DNA of 64,000 bases from Paenibacillus dendritiformis (lineage in GTDB: Bacteria; Bacillota; Bacilli; Paenibacillales; Paenibacillaceae): the NCBI RefSeq assembly GCF_021654795.1, contig NZ_AP025344.1, forward strand, positions 1,674,501 through 1,738,500, in the 5' to 3' direction. Positions within the stretch are counted from its first letter, which is position 1. Each line of letters starts with the position of its first letter. Below the pieces are notes generated by a model that was given only the letters and a program-made list of their open reading frames with translations, ran no database searches and was not told the origin of the DNA. Positions 48,019 through 57,031 of the stretch are shown in pieces. The translations under genes were made by a program, and so were the position numbers.

Positions 48019-49038
48019 TCAGGCTGAATATTGTCCGGCGAGCAGATGACGGGAGACAATACCGGATATGAATTCGATGAAGTCCCAGGCATCATTGACA
48101 GGCTCCGTCCGCACGAACTGCATGCCGCATGCTTCGGCCAGCCGCTTCGCGTCCTCGCCGAGATCGTGATAGACTTCGACATTGTCTGTCAGCGAGGTCA
48201 GCTCGCAGAGCACGACCGCTTGGCAGCCATGGCCGGCCGCTTGCCGGATGACATCCTTCACATCCGGTCCGAGCCAGCGCTGGGGCGCGGGCAAGCCGCT
48301 CCGGTAGGCGATGTCCCAGCGTCCGATCTCCGCTTCCTCCGCGATGAGACGGGCGAGGCGGCCATATTGGGCGATAAACGCCGTATGAGCCGAAGGCAAG
48401 CCGGGCTTGCTGTGCACGGTGAAGATAACCCGTGCCGAAGGCAAGCTGGCGGCAGGGAGCCAGCGGGAAGCATCGCTCAGGCGGCGGGCTAGCAGCCGAA
48501 TGAAGGCGGGATGCTCCTGCCAATTCGCCACGGCGGTTAACCGGACAGGCGGCTCCGCTCTATCTGCCGCCCGCGCGGCTTCGTGCATATACATTCCGGT
48601 TCCGGCGCCAAAGGGCGAAAGATGCAGGAGAGCCAGCCGGGAGATGCCGTCGGCTGCCGCTTGCCGCACCGCTTCGGAGATGAAAGAAGGCGAGTGCTTG
48701 TAGCCGATATAGACGGGGATCGGCGCGCCGCATAGCTGCCCGAGACGCATCGAGATCGCTTCCGCCTGTCTCGCGGTCACGGCATAGAGCGGATCGCACG
48801 CCCCTGTCTGCCTGTAACGGCTGACGCCTTGGGCCAAGGCTCCGGGAGAGCAGCGGCCGCGCATAATATGCTCGTACAGCTGCGGCACATCATCGATCGA
48901 GCGGCAGGCGCCATAGGCGGCCAACAGGACGGCCTGCGCCGGCTTGCCCGCATCCGGTGCTGCCGTCGCTGCAGCCGTCGCCCCCGCCCCTGCCGGTTGA
49001 GGCGATTCTGCCTGCCGGCCGCGATCCATCTCAATCAT
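48019..49038 (-). CDS. Ferrochelatase-like protein (HemH/CpfC family) in importer operon
   Basis: About 339 residues. After a low-complexity Ala-rich leader, the family pattern is clear: LLAAYGACRSIDDVPQLYEHI, QGVSRYRQTGACDPL, VHSKPG (the metal-binding His of the S-H-S motif), WLGPDVKDVI and DNVEVYHDLGE (keeps the catalytic Glu; the His two residues before it in the usual EHLE is Asn). So key chelatase residues are mostly present. It overlaps the end of the binding-protein gene and ends the operon. It may insert a metal into, or act on, a tetrapyrrole brought in by the transporter. GTG 49050 is an alternative start. Confidence 0.78.
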   Translation of the reverse strand: MIEMDRGRQAESPQPAGAGATAAATAAPDAGKPAQAVLLAAYGACRSIDDVPQLYEHIMRGRCSPGALAQGVSRYRQTGACDPLYAVTARQAEAISMRLGQLCGAPIPVYIGYKHSPSFISEAVRQAAADGISRLALLHLSPFGAGTGMYMHEAARAADRAEPPVRLTAVANWQEHPAFIRLLARRLSDASRWLPAASLPSARVIFTVHSKPGLPSAHTAFIAQYGRLARLIAEEAEIGRWDIAYRSGLPAPQRWLGPDVKDVIRQAAGHGCQAVVLCELTSLTDNVEVYHDLGEDAKRLAEACGMQFVRTEPVNDAWDFIEFISGIVSRHLLAGQYSA

Positions 49039-50023
49039 GTTCGGCAGCACCGTCCTTCCACAAGTCCGGGTGAAGCCATGCCGACATATGCAGCAGGCCG
49101 TCGACGGTATACCGGTTCGGCGCGAGCAGATCTTTGGCCTTCATCGTCGTGATGCGGCCTTGCCGCACGGCAGTCAGCGTGTTCCATTGCGGATCGGATT
49201 TCAAGCCGGACAGCCATTCTTCTCCGCTGCCGTCCCAATCGCCCAGAACGATGTAATCCGGATCCAGCTTGATCAGATCTTCAATTGACGCTTTGATCGA
49301 TTTGGAGATGCCGAGCCCATCCGCCGCAGGCTCGGCTCCGGCAAGGCGGATCATATCGTAGGCGATATTGCCCGGCCCGATGACATAAGGGCCGGTATTC
49401 GGACCGACGGGGGAGAGCGCCAGCACGGACGGCTTGACGGTCAGCTTCGCTGTGCGCGCCGCGGCCTGCTGCAATTTGGCCTCGATTTCCTCCGCGATAA
49501 GCATTCCCTTCTCGGCTTCTCCCACGGCCTCGCCGATTTTCCGGTAGTTCCCCTTCACGGCTTCAAAGGTACCCCACTGATCAAACGTAATGACGTTGAC
49601 TCCGGCTTGGCGGAGCAATTGCTCGGCATCGCTTTCGGTATGATGAACCTTCGTCAGCAGCACGAGATCCGGCTGGAAAGACAGGATTGTCTCGGGATCC
49701 AGTCCGGTCGCCCCGCTAATCGGATTGTCGACCTGCTTCCCGATGCCGGCGTTGACCGCGAGATACGGGTTGGAAATGCTCTTCGGAATCGCGACCACCT
49801 GTGCGGGCTCGATGAATTCCAGGACGGCGTCCGCCGTATCCAGCGATACGGGAGCGACCTTCAGCTTCTCATTGGCTCCTGCCGCAGAAGCGGGAGCGGA
49901 TTCCGGCACCGTGGTCGAAGCGACGGACATTCGGTTGGCCAGGATCGCCGCCAAGCCGATAACGACGATGACCGCCGCCAGTCCGATTATCATGTTCCGC
50001 TTCGATTTATCATGTTGTCTCAT
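49031..50023 (-). CDS. Iron/heme/corrinoid ABC transporter substrate-binding protein
   Basis: 330 residues. N-terminal membrane segment (MIIGLAAVIVVIGLAAIL) without a lipobox cysteine, then a periplasmic-binding-protein type III fold: AVNAGIGKQVDNPISG, SFQPDLVLLTKVHHTES, and a long connecting helix (YRKIGEAVGEAEKGML). This fold binds siderophores, heme or cobalamin. ATG at 50023 is about 11 bases behind AGGAGG. Lack of a lipobox means anchoring by the membrane segment. Follows the ATPase gene by 19 bases. Confidence 0.85.
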   Translation of the reverse strand: MRQHDKSKRNMIIGLAAVIVVIGLAAILANRMSVASTTVPESAPASAAGANEKLKVAPVSLDTADAVLEFIEPAQVVAIPKSISNPYLAVNAGIGKQVDNPISGATGLDPETILSFQPDLVLLTKVHHTESDAEQLLRQAGVNVITFDQWGTFEAVKGNYRKIGEAVGEAEKGMLIAEEIEAKLQQAAARTAKLTVKPSVLALSPVGPNTGPYVIGPGNIAYDMIRLAGAEPAADGLGISKSIKASIEDLIKLDPDYIVLGDWDGSGEEWLSGLKSDPQWNTLTAVRQGRITTMKAKDLLAPNRYTVDGLLHMSAWLHPDLWKDGAAEHD

Positions 50024-50042
50024 TGAAATAAATTCCTCCTGA

Positions 50043-50894
50043 TTAGCTAATGATGTTGTACGTCGATGGTTCGAACTCGGGGTCTGCCTCGTCAAAGGCC
50101 AGAATCGACAAACCACTCGTTCCCGGTTCGCGGCGGATGGCGGCGCGAATGCCGTATACGTGATAGAGATGCTCCGCGGTCAGCACTTCCTCCGGCGGGC
50201 CGTTCGCCCGGATGCGGCCCTCGTGAAGCAGCAAGAGCCGGTCGCAATAGCGGGAAGCCAGCGACAGATCGTGGAGGGAGGCGGCTACCGCCAAGCCTTC
50301 GCGGGCCAATCCGCGCAGCAACGACAGCGTGCGAAGCTGATGGCGGATATCGAGCGCGGAGATCGGCTCATCCAGCAGCAGCAGCTGGGGCTCCTGCGCC
50401 AGCGCTTTGGCGATGAAGGCGAGCTGCCGCTGTCCGCCGGAACAGGCGTGGATATAACGGTCCCTGAGCGGCTCAATCCCGCATTGGCGCATGGCCCGCT
50501 CGGCGCAGCCGATATCCGCGTGGGAGAGGCTCCGGAAGAGAGAGCGATGGGGATGGCGGCCCATCGCGACAATCTGCCCGACCGTGAAGTCGGCGTCCAG
50601 CGAGCAATCCTGCGGAACATAGCCGATGAGCCGGGCCCGCGCCGAGGCGGAGTAGGCGGCATGCGGCCGGCCGTCGAGCAGCAGCCGCCCCCGCGCCGGA
50701 CGGAGCAGTCCGCACAGCATGCGGATAAGCGTCGACTTCCCGCTGCCGTTGGGGCCGATAATGCCGACGAAGGACCCGCGCCGAAGCTCGAACGAGAGAT
50801 CATGGATAATGGGTCGGTCCCCGATGGAGCAGGCTAGCCGCTCCGCTTGCAGCAGCCTGTCTGTTCCGGGCTCTGTCCGCCGGTTTTCCTTCAT
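50043..50894 (-). CDS. Iron/heme-type ABC transporter ATP-binding protein (FecE-like)
   Basis: 283 residues. Walker A GPNGSGKST, signature CSGGQRQ, Walker B LLLLDEPISALD, D-loop and H-loop ASLHD. Typical FecE/BtuD-type importer ATPase. Start ATG 50894 overlaps the permease stop by four bases. The sequence upstream in the same frame belongs to the permease gene. Confidence 0.93.
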   Translation of the reverse strand: MKENRRTEPGTDRLLQAERLACSIGDRPIIHDLSFELRRGSFVGIIGPNGSGKSTLIRMLCGLLRPARGRLLLDGRPHAAYSASARARLIGYVPQDCSLDADFTVGQIVAMGRHPHRSLFRSLSHADIGCAERAMRQCGIEPLRDRYIHACSGGQRQLAFIAKALAQEPQLLLLDEPISALDIRHQLRTLSLLRGLAREGLAVAASLHDLSLASRYCDRLLLLHEGRIRANGPPEEVLTAEHLYHVYGIRAAIRREPGTSGLSILAFDEADPEFEPSTYNIIS

Positions 50895-51985
50895 GAGAGA
50901 TTCTCCTTTCTTCGCCGCAGCAGCATCATGATGAACAGAGGGGCGCCGATGCAGGCGCAGACGACGCCGACCTGAAGCGTTACCGGCTGCAGGATCATGC
51001 GCGACGCGAGATCCGCCAGCACGAGGAAGGAAGCTCCGAACAGCGCGCTGAGCGGGAGCAGGTATCTGTGATCCGCTCCGGCGAGCAGCCGGATCAGATG
51101 CGGGATGACCAATCCGACGAAGCCGATGATTCCGCTGACGGAGACGGCGGTTCCCGTCAAGAAGGAGGCGAGCAGAAGGATAGCGTAGCGCGCGCCTTGC
51201 ACGGGAACGCCGGATGCCTGCGCATGCTCGTCTCCCAACAGCAGCAGATTCAGCGTGCGGCTGAACAGCGCGATAAGAAGGACCGCTATCGCAATCGGGA
51301 GCGCGATCAGCTGCACATGGTCCCAAGTTCGCGCCTCCAGCCCGCCCTGCAGCCAGAAGACGATGCTGCGCAGCTGCTGTTCATGGGGGGCGCTCGCAAT
51401 CACGACATTGATAACTGCGGACAGGAGCGCATTGATGCCGATGCCAAGCAGCAGCAGCGTCGTCACATTCGGCTTGCCGCTGGCCCGCCAGATGGCCAGG
51501 ATGAGGATGACGGCAGCCAGGGCGCCGGCGAAGGCCGCCAGCGGCAGCGCATAGGAAGCTTGCTGCGCGAAGCCGGAAGCAATCACGATGACCGCCCCGG
51601 CCGCGGCTCCCGAGGAGACGCCGAGATAGCCCGGCTCCACCAGCGGATTGCGGAACACGCCCTGCATGGCGGTGCCCGCCACGGAGAGAGCCGCGCCGAC
51701 CAAGACGGCAACCAAGACGCGGGGGAGGCGGATCGCCGTAACAATCATCAGTTCGCGCTCCGGTATGCCGGCCGGGTCCAGCCATCCGAAGGCGTGCAGG
51801 ATCGCCTGCAGCGTATCCGCGAACCGGATGGAGACGGGGCCGATGGAGCAGCCGGCGATGACGGATAATAGCAATGCCGCTAAGCCTGCGGCGCCAAGCA
51901 GCGCGAGGCGCGCATGTTCGCGGGCCGGACGGCGGCGCAGGACCGGGGAATGGCTCGGGCTGCTTGCTTCAATCTTGGAGTACAT
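50891..51985 (-). CDS. FecCD-family ABC permease
   Basis: 364 residues with about ten helices. Signature FecCD segments: RLPRVLVAVLVGAALSVAGTAMQ, NPLVEPGYLGVSSGAAAGAV, VTTLLLLGIGINALLSA and IGFVGLVIPHLIRLLAG. Dimerises as the membrane pore of iron-siderophore, heme or vitamin B12 importers. ATG at 51985 is well spaced from AAAGGTGG; GTG 51994 is inside that site. First gene of the operon. Confidence 0.93.
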   Translation of the reverse strand: MYSKIEASSPSHSPVLRRRPAREHARLALLGAAGLAALLLSVIAGCSIGPVSIRFADTLQAILHAFGWLDPAGIPERELMIVTAIRLPRVLVAVLVGAALSVAGTAMQGVFRNPLVEPGYLGVSSGAAAGAVIVIASGFAQQASYALPLAAFAGALAAVILILAIWRASGKPNVTTLLLLGIGINALLSAVINVVIASAPHEQQLRSIVFWLQGGLEARTWDHVQLIALPIAIAVLLIALFSRTLNLLLLGDEHAQASGVPVQGARYAILLLASFLTGTAVSVSGIIGFVGLVIPHLIRLLAGADHRYLLPLSALFGASFLVLADLASRMILQPVTLQVGVVCACIGAPLFIMMLLRRRKENLS

Positions 51986-52042
51986 AGATTCCACCTTTCC
52001 CGTTCACAACAAAAATAGTCTTGTACAAATAAGTTGTATTAG

Positions 52043-52057
52043 GTAAACATTTATTAC
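52043..52057. promoter_or_regulatory. Imperfect palindrome upstream of importer operon (candidate metalloregulator site)
   Basis: GTAAACATTTATTAC has complementary ends (GTAA/TTAC) with two inner mismatches and lies about 60 bases before the permease start. Fur and other metal-responsive repressors bind AT-rich dyads near here in such operons, but it does not match TGATAATNATTATCA closely. Confidence 0.25.
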
Positions 52058-52080
52058 TATAGCGCATGCCTGAAAAGCCG

Positions 52081-52200
52081 TCAATGGATGAATCGAATCG
52101 GCGACTTCATGTTCATCCCCGTATCTCCATCCGGGTTTGGAAAGACGTTCAACGCATAGACATGTTCGGCATGGCGATGTGCGGCAATACAATTGGCGGA
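52081..52200 (-). pseudogene. Relic of FakA/DAK-phosphatase N-terminus
   Basis: A short minus-strand frame reads AEHVYALNVFPNPDGDTG then MNM before a stop. The FakA (YloV) and DhaL-like nucleotide-binding motif is ALNVFPVPDGDTGTNM, so this is almost certainly a fragment of such a gene. Nothing else of FakA follows or precedes; the frame upstream runs into the purine-rich array. Confidence 0.55.
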
Positions 52201-52294
52201 CCACGGAGAAAAATAAGTGAAGAATAGGGCGGAAAGCGCAAAAGTCTTAGACGTATTGCAAAATGATTGGGGTGACGGGAAACCGAGAATGTGA

Positions 52295-52815
52295 AGGCGG
52301 GGAAAGGAGGGAAATGCGAGAAAAGGCGGAAGAGGCGAGGGAAAGAGGGGGAGGCGAGAAAGGCGGGAGAAGGCGAGGGAAAGGCGGGGAAAGGCGGGGA
52401 AAGGAGGGAAATGCGAGAAAAGGCGGAAGAGGCGAGGGAAAGAGGGGGAAGCAAGAAAAGCGGGAAAGGGCGGGGGAAAGGCGAGAAAAGGCGGGAAAAG
52501 CGGGAAGAGGCGAGGGAAAGAGGGGGGAAGCGAGGAAGCGGGAAAGGGCGGGGGAAAGGCGAGAAAAGGCGGGAAAAGCGGGAAGAGGCGAGGGAAAGAG
52601 GGGGAAGCGAGAAAAGCGGGAAAGGGCAGGAAATGCAAGAAAAGGCGAAAGAGGCGAGGGAAGCGAAAAATGGAGAGGAAAGCGGGAAAGGGCGGGGGAA
52701 AGGCGAAGAAGGCAAGAAAAGGCGGGAAATGGAAGGAAATGCAAGGAAATGCAAGTAAAGGCGGAAGAGGCGAGGAAAGCGAGAAATGGAGAGGAAGACG
52801 AGGAGAGGTGGGGAA
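52295..52815 (+). repeat. Purine-rich irregular tandem array
   Basis: About 520 bases nearly free of T and with C almost only in GCG. GAGGCGAGGGAAAGAGGGGG occurs at 52332, 52429, 52507 and 52585 (spacings 97, 78, 78), embedded in longer near-identical units; looser copies continue to about 52815. The other strand is correspondingly pyrimidine-rich. Confidence 0.9.
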
Positions 52816-52869
52816 ATCTGGCGGCGGGGCAATCGGGGGTGGGGGATGGTACAGCGAAATCCTGCGTAA

Positions 52870-53552
52870 ATCAGGCTGTTGGAAAACCCCTGTTTTTTGT
52901 GAAGGGGTGGTGAAGGTCCATTTTCCTCATCCAAACTTTGGCTCTTAGAGCGTTTTAAATCGATTTTTTTCTACCGGGAGAAGAGATCCACATCACAGGT
53001 GAAAAGTCCCATAGACTACTCAATGGCCTGATTTTACGGGATCCAAGCGACCGCGTCGGATGCTGGGGGCATCATCGCCTTCAGGAAGCATTATCAGCCT
53101 TCAGGAAGCATTGCCAGCCTACTGGAAGCATTATCAGCCTGCTGGAAGCACTATCGGCCTGCTGGAAGCATTATCGGCCTGCTGGAAGCATCGTTGCCTC
53201 CTGGGGCTTGGACGTGCGGAGGAAATTGCTGCTATTTTACAGGAATTTCGGCTTAATGAGTCCCCATCCCGAGGAATTGCTGCAAATCTACATCATTTTA
53301 GGCCCTTTTGCTTCAAACCGAAGCGAAACGGGGGAAATTCCTGTAATTTTGCAGGATTCCCTTTCTGGAATAGTCGTCCCTATCGAATTGCTGTATTTCT
53401 GCAGGATTTCGCTTACCGAATCGGCGTGCCTGGAAAAATCGTGGTGTTTGCGGATTTCGCCTGCCGGATGGGCGTGTCTAGGGAAATGGTGCAGTTTTCA
53501 GGATGGTGGAAATATCCATTTTCCTACTCAAAACTTCTTTCTCAACAGCCTG
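52870..53552 (-). mobile_element. Non-coding repeat element, copy 2 (inverted, 683 bases)
   Basis: Reverse-complement counterpart of 22689-23299, with the same ends (CAGGCTGTTGG outward at 52871 side and CTCAACAGCCTG at 53541-53552). It is longer because its internal 20-base array has more units. It contains no convincing gene. Confidence 0.6.
53061..53198. repeat. 20-base tandem array inside element copy 2
   Basis: About seven units of the type TGCTGGAAGCATTATCGGCC, five of them clear (53081-53180) and the outer two diverged. The first element copy has about three. Confidence 0.85.
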
Positions 53553-53690
53553 GTAAGTGCAGCAATTTTCGAGACTTTAGCCGCGATTTGATGAAATTCC
53601 TGCAAAAGTACATTATTTTCATCGGCTCTTGCTCTTTATCTAGTAAATAGTCTGAAATTGATGCAGTTTTGCAGGAACTGCTGCCACGAA
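53215..53690. repeat. Degenerate CTGCA/TGCAG repeat units
   Basis: Loose units of about 50-55 bases with a core like GAAATTGCTGTATTTTGCAGG: near 53223, 53270, 53338, 53388, 53485, 53556, 53595 and 53665. They run beyond the end of the element. Not strongly self-complementary. Confidence 0.55.
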
Positions 53691-53755
53691 GCACACGTCA
53701 TCAAGAAAAACTGCATTTTTACAGTTTTCCCCAAAGCTGAGCTGGTAGAAGCAGG

Positions 53756-53797
53756 GGGCTGTCCGCTGCAGCTAAAAAACCGCTTAACGGACAGCCC
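53756..53797 (-). terminator. Hairpin downstream of ilvD (weak terminator)
   Basis: GGGCTGTCCG (53756-53765) and CGGACAGCCC (53788-53797) are exact complements around 22 bases. No T-run follows the distal arm on the minus strand, but six T lie inside the loop. Confidence 0.4.
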
Positions 53798-53812
53798 TTT
53801 GAATTCCAGGAA

Positions 53813-55501
53813 TTAAATTTTAAGAATGCCGCCTTGGCTGGCATTCGTGACGAGCTTGGAGTAGCGGGCCAAATAGCCGGTCTTGACCTTCGGCTCGAAC
53901 GGCTTCCAGGCCGCGCGCCGCTGCTCGAGCACCTCGTCCGGCACCTGCAGCTCGATTTTGCGGTTCGTCAGATCGAGCTCAATGATGTCGCCGTCTTCCA
54001 CGAACGCAATCGGTCCGCCCTCGGCCGCTTCCGGCGAGATATGGCCGATGCTGATGCCGCGGGACGCGCCGGAGAAGCGGCCGTCGGTAATGAGGCCGAC
54101 CTTGGCGCCGAGGCCCATGCCGACGATCTGGGATGTCGGGGCCAGCATCTCCGGCATGCCGGGACCGCCCTTCGGCCCTTCGTAGCGGATGACGACGACA
54201 TGGCCTTCCTTCACCTTGCCGTTCGCGATTCCGGCCAGCGCCTCATCCTGAGAATCGAAGCAGATCGCCGGGCCGACATGGCGTCCGCCGACCGACGGAT
54301 CGACGGCGCCGACCTTGACGATCGCGCCTTCCGGCGCCAGGTTGCCGAACAATACGGCCAGGCCGCCTTGCTCGCTATGAGGATTGTCAAGAGCATGGAT
54401 GACGTCCTTATCCAAGATCTCGCAGCCGGCGACATTTTCGCGCAGCGTCTGGCCGGTCACGGTGATGCACTCCCCGTGAAGGGCGCCTTCCTTCTTGAAC
54501 AGTTCATTCAAAATGGCGCTGACGCCGCCTGCATTGTGCACATCTTCAATATGATAATCGGAAGCCGGCGCTACCTTGGCCAGATGAGGCACGCGGGCCG
54601 CCACTTCGTTAATCCGCTCGATCGGGTATTCGAATCCGGCTTCGCGCGCGATGGCGAGCGTATGCAGAACCGTGTTGGTCGATCCGCCCATCGCCATGTC
54701 GAGCGCGAAGGCGTTATCGATAGCTTCCATCGTAACGATATCGCGCGGCTTGATGTCCTGCTCGATAATGCTCATCAGCTGGCGGGCCGACTTGCGGACG
54801 AATTCCCGGCGTTCCGGAGAGACGGCGAGAATGGTGCCGTTGCCAGGCAAGGCGATGCCGAGCGCTTCCGCCAGGCAGTTCATCGAGTTCGCGGTGAACA
54901 TACCCGAACAGGAGCCGCAGGACGGGCAGCCGTATTGCTCCAGCTCCAGCAATCCCTTGTCGTCGATCTTGCCTGCTTGGTAGGCGCCGACGCCTTCGAA
55001 CACGCTGGACAAGGAGATCGAACGTCCGGTGGAATCTTTGCCCGCCTTCATCGGACCGCCGCTGACGAAGATGGTCGGAATGTTGACGCGCAGCGCGCCC
55101 ATAATCATGCCCGGCGTAATCTTGTCGCAGTTCGGAATGCAGACCATTCCGTCGAACCAGTGGGCCGAGACGACCGTCTCCACCGAATCGGCGATAATCT
55201 CGCGGCTTGGCAGCGAGTACCGCATGCCGATATGGCCCATCGCAATCCCGTCGTCAACCCCGATTGTATTGAATTCGAACGGCACGCCGCCCGCTTCCCG
55301 GATCGCTTCCTTGACAATCTTGCCGAATTCCTGCAAATGGACGTGGCCGGGAATGATGTCGATATACGAGTTGCATACCGCAATGAACGGCTTGTCAAAA
55401 TCCTCTTCCTTCACGCCCGCTGCACGCAGCAGACTGCGGTGAGGCGCACGATCGAAGCCCTTCTTAATCATGTCTGAACGCATTTTCTTATTGGCTGTCA
55501 T
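53813..55501 (-). CDS. ilvD: Dihydroxy-acid dehydratase
   Basis: 562 residues. Dehydrates dihydroxy-isovalerate and dihydroxy-methylvalerate in valine, isoleucine, leucine and pantothenate synthesis. Iron-sulfur cluster cysteines in [16 protein letters not shown] and [14 protein letters not shown]; typical GRFSGASRG and [13 protein letters not shown] near the end. GGAGG before the ATG. No other ilv genes are nearby and I see no T-box leader. Confidence 0.96.
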   Translation of the reverse strand: MTANKKMRSDMIKKGFDRAPHRSLLRAAGVKEEDFDKPFIAVCNSYIDIIPGHVHLQEFGKIVKEAIREAGGVPFEFNTIGVDDGIAMGHIGMRYSLPSREIIADSVETVVSAHWFDGMVCIPNCDKITPGMIMGALRVNIPTIFVSGGPMKAGKDSTGRSISLSSVFEGVGAYQAGKIDDKGLLELEQYGCPSCGSCSGMFTANSMNCLAEALGIALPGNGTILAVSPERREFVRKSARQLMSIIEQDIKPRDIVTMEAIDNAFALDMAMGGSTNTVLHTLAIAREAGFEYPIERINEVAARVPHLAKVAPASDYHIEDVHNAGGVSAILNELFKKEGALHGECITVTGQTLRENVAGCEILDKDVIHALDNPHSEQGGLAVLFGNLAPEGAIVKVGAVDPSVGGRHVGPAICFDSQDEALAGIANGKVKEGHVVVIRYEGPKGGPGMPEMLAPTSQIVGMGLGAKVGLITDGRFSGASRGISIGHISPEAAEGGPIAFVEDGDIIELDLTNRKIELQVPDEVLEQRRAAWKPFEPKVKTGYLARYSKLVTNASQGGILKI

Positions 55502-55813
55502 TCTGTGTGAACCTCCATCTCTTGCTACCCGATGCCGGGATTGGAATGGTACCTCTCATAAGTGCTTGAGTATTTCTATAGAGTCTATCACAACTGCCTT
55601 TCTTTTTCTAGCGGTTTAAAGCGTCACTGAGCGCTTGCGGGCAAGCCGGAGCGGGTTCGAAGAAAACGCGGCCTCCGCCGGGAACTCTCCCAAAGACCTC
55701 CCAAAAAGAGAGAAAATAAGAGAGAATCGTTCCCCGTCACCCGGAATATATTAGCGGTAACTTGAGCCGGTTGAGTCGGCCTGGAGGGAAGCTTGACGAA
55801 AGGGGGAGAGAGC
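55502..55813. other. 312-base intergenic region between divergent genes
   Basis: Upstream of both ilvD and the aldolase-like gene. No riboswitch, T-box or confident promoter seen. Confidence 0.45.
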
Positions 55814-57031
55814 ATGAACAGTTCCGCGCGCGCCGGCAGCTGGCGAGACACGAACCGGGACGCGGCGCAAACGGCCGCCTACGGCATGCCGTTCGCCTGT
55901 CTCGATCTGGATGCGCTCGAGCATAATGCGGGCCAGGTGCTTCGGCTGAGCGGACAGAAGCCGGTGCGTCTCGCGACCAAATCGCTGCGCTGCGTCCAGG
56001 CGGTCAAGCATCTGCTGGCACTGCATCCCCGCTTCCAGGGCGTGATGTGCTACCATCCGCAGGAAGCCGCCGCTCTCCTGGAGGCGGGCGTCTCCGACGT
56101 GCTGATGGGCTATCCGACGCTGGAGCGGCCCGCCTTGGCCCGCTTGGCCGGATTGCGCCGCCAAGGGAAGGAGATCGTCCTGATGGCGGATGACGGGAGC
56201 CAGTTGCGGGCCGCCGAGCAAGCCGCGCGGGAGCAGCAGGTCTGCTTCGATATTTGTCTCGATATCGACATGTCCTCCGCGTACGGCGGTCTGCACTTCG
56301 GCGTGCGCCGTTCGCCGCTGCGCAGCGAAGCTTCCGTCCTGGAGTTGGCGGACGCGATCCGCCGCTCCCCGCATCTGCGGCTGGCCGGCGTGATGGGCTA
56401 TGAAGCGCAGCTGGCGGGCGTTCCCGACGCGAAGCCCGGGCAGAGGCTGATAAGTGCCGCCATCCGCTATTTGAAGCGGCGCTCCGCGGACGAGGTGCAG
56501 GAGCGCCGGGCGGCGATCGTCCGCGCGCTGCGCCGCGAAGGCCACCAGCTCCGCTTCGTGAACGGCGGCGGCAGCGGCAGCCTGCGCTTCACGGCGTCCG
56601 ACGAGTCCGTCACGGAGCTGACGGCCGGGTCTGCGTTCTATGCGCCCGTGCTGTTCGACGGCTACGCGGATCTGCCGCTGCAGCCGGCGGCCGTCTTCGC
56701 CCTGCCGGTGGTCCGGGTGGCGGCGCCCGGCATCTATACCTGCTTCGGCGGAGGCTATATCGCATCCGGCGAAGCGGGGACGGACCGGCTGCCGCGGCCG
56801 ATCTGGCCCCCCGGGGGCCGGCTCTTGACGCGGGAAGGGGCGGGGGAGGTGCAGACGCCGGTGCGCTACCCGCAGGGCGCAGAGCCGCTGCGCCCGGGCG
56901 ATCTGATCTGGTTCCGGCATGCGAAGGCCGGAGAGCTGGCGGAGCGGTTCCGCGAGTTCGTCGCCGTCAAGCAGGGAGCCTCCGTCGGGACATGGGCTAC
57001 ATATCGCGGGGAAGGGTGGTGCTTCGGATGA
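55814..57031 (+). CDS. D-threonine aldolase / amino-acid deaminase-like PLP enzyme
   Basis: 405 residues, alanine-racemase-type TIM barrel then a beta domain. PLP lysine in VRLATKSLRCVQAV; CLDLDALEHNA at the start; FDICLDIDMSSAYGG and NGGGSGSL for phosphate binding; the late FRHAKAGELAERF is the typical C-terminal metal/PLP region of D-TA/D-serine dehydratase relatives. Substrate unknown. AGGGGGAGAG supports ATG 55814. It overlaps the lactone oxidase gene by four bases, so both make one unit. Confidence 0.85.
   Translation: MNSSARAGSWRDTNRDAAQTAAYGMPFACLDLDALEHNAGQVLRLSGQKPVRLATKSLRCVQAVKHLLALHPRFQGVMCYHPQEAAALLEAGVSDVLMGYPTLERPALARLAGLRRQGKEIVLMADDGSQLRAAEQAAREQQVCFDICLDIDMSSAYGGLHFGVRRSPLRSEASVLELADAIRRSPHLRLAGVMGYEAQLAGVPDAKPGQRLISAAIRYLKRRSADEVQERRAAIVRALRREGHQLRFVNGGGSGSLRFTASDESVTELTAGSAFYAPVLFDGYADLPLQPAAVFALPVVRVAAPGIYTCFGGGYIASGEAGTDRLPRPIWPPGGRLLTREGAGEVQTPVRYPQGAEPLRPGDLIWFRHAKAGELAERFREFVAVKQGASVGTWATYRGEGWCFG

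Larger units (their letters stand above)
51986..53812. other. 1.83-kb gene-free repeat region
   Basis: From the importer promoter to the ilvD end: FakA-like relic, purine-rich array, element copy 2 with its 20-base array, and degenerate CTGCA/TGCAG units. Long minus-strand frames of Pro/Phe/Ser/Leu-rich sequence come from the purine-rich array and are not genes. Confidence 0.7.

Noticed and set aside
52081..52934. Pro/Phe/Ser-rich minus-strand frames in the purine-rich array
   Set aside because: Artefact of a T-free strand; frames interchange with repeat length.
53060..53650. 196-codon frame across element copy 2
   Set aside because: Copy 1 has different frame lengths at the same place, and the frame reads through the 20-base array.
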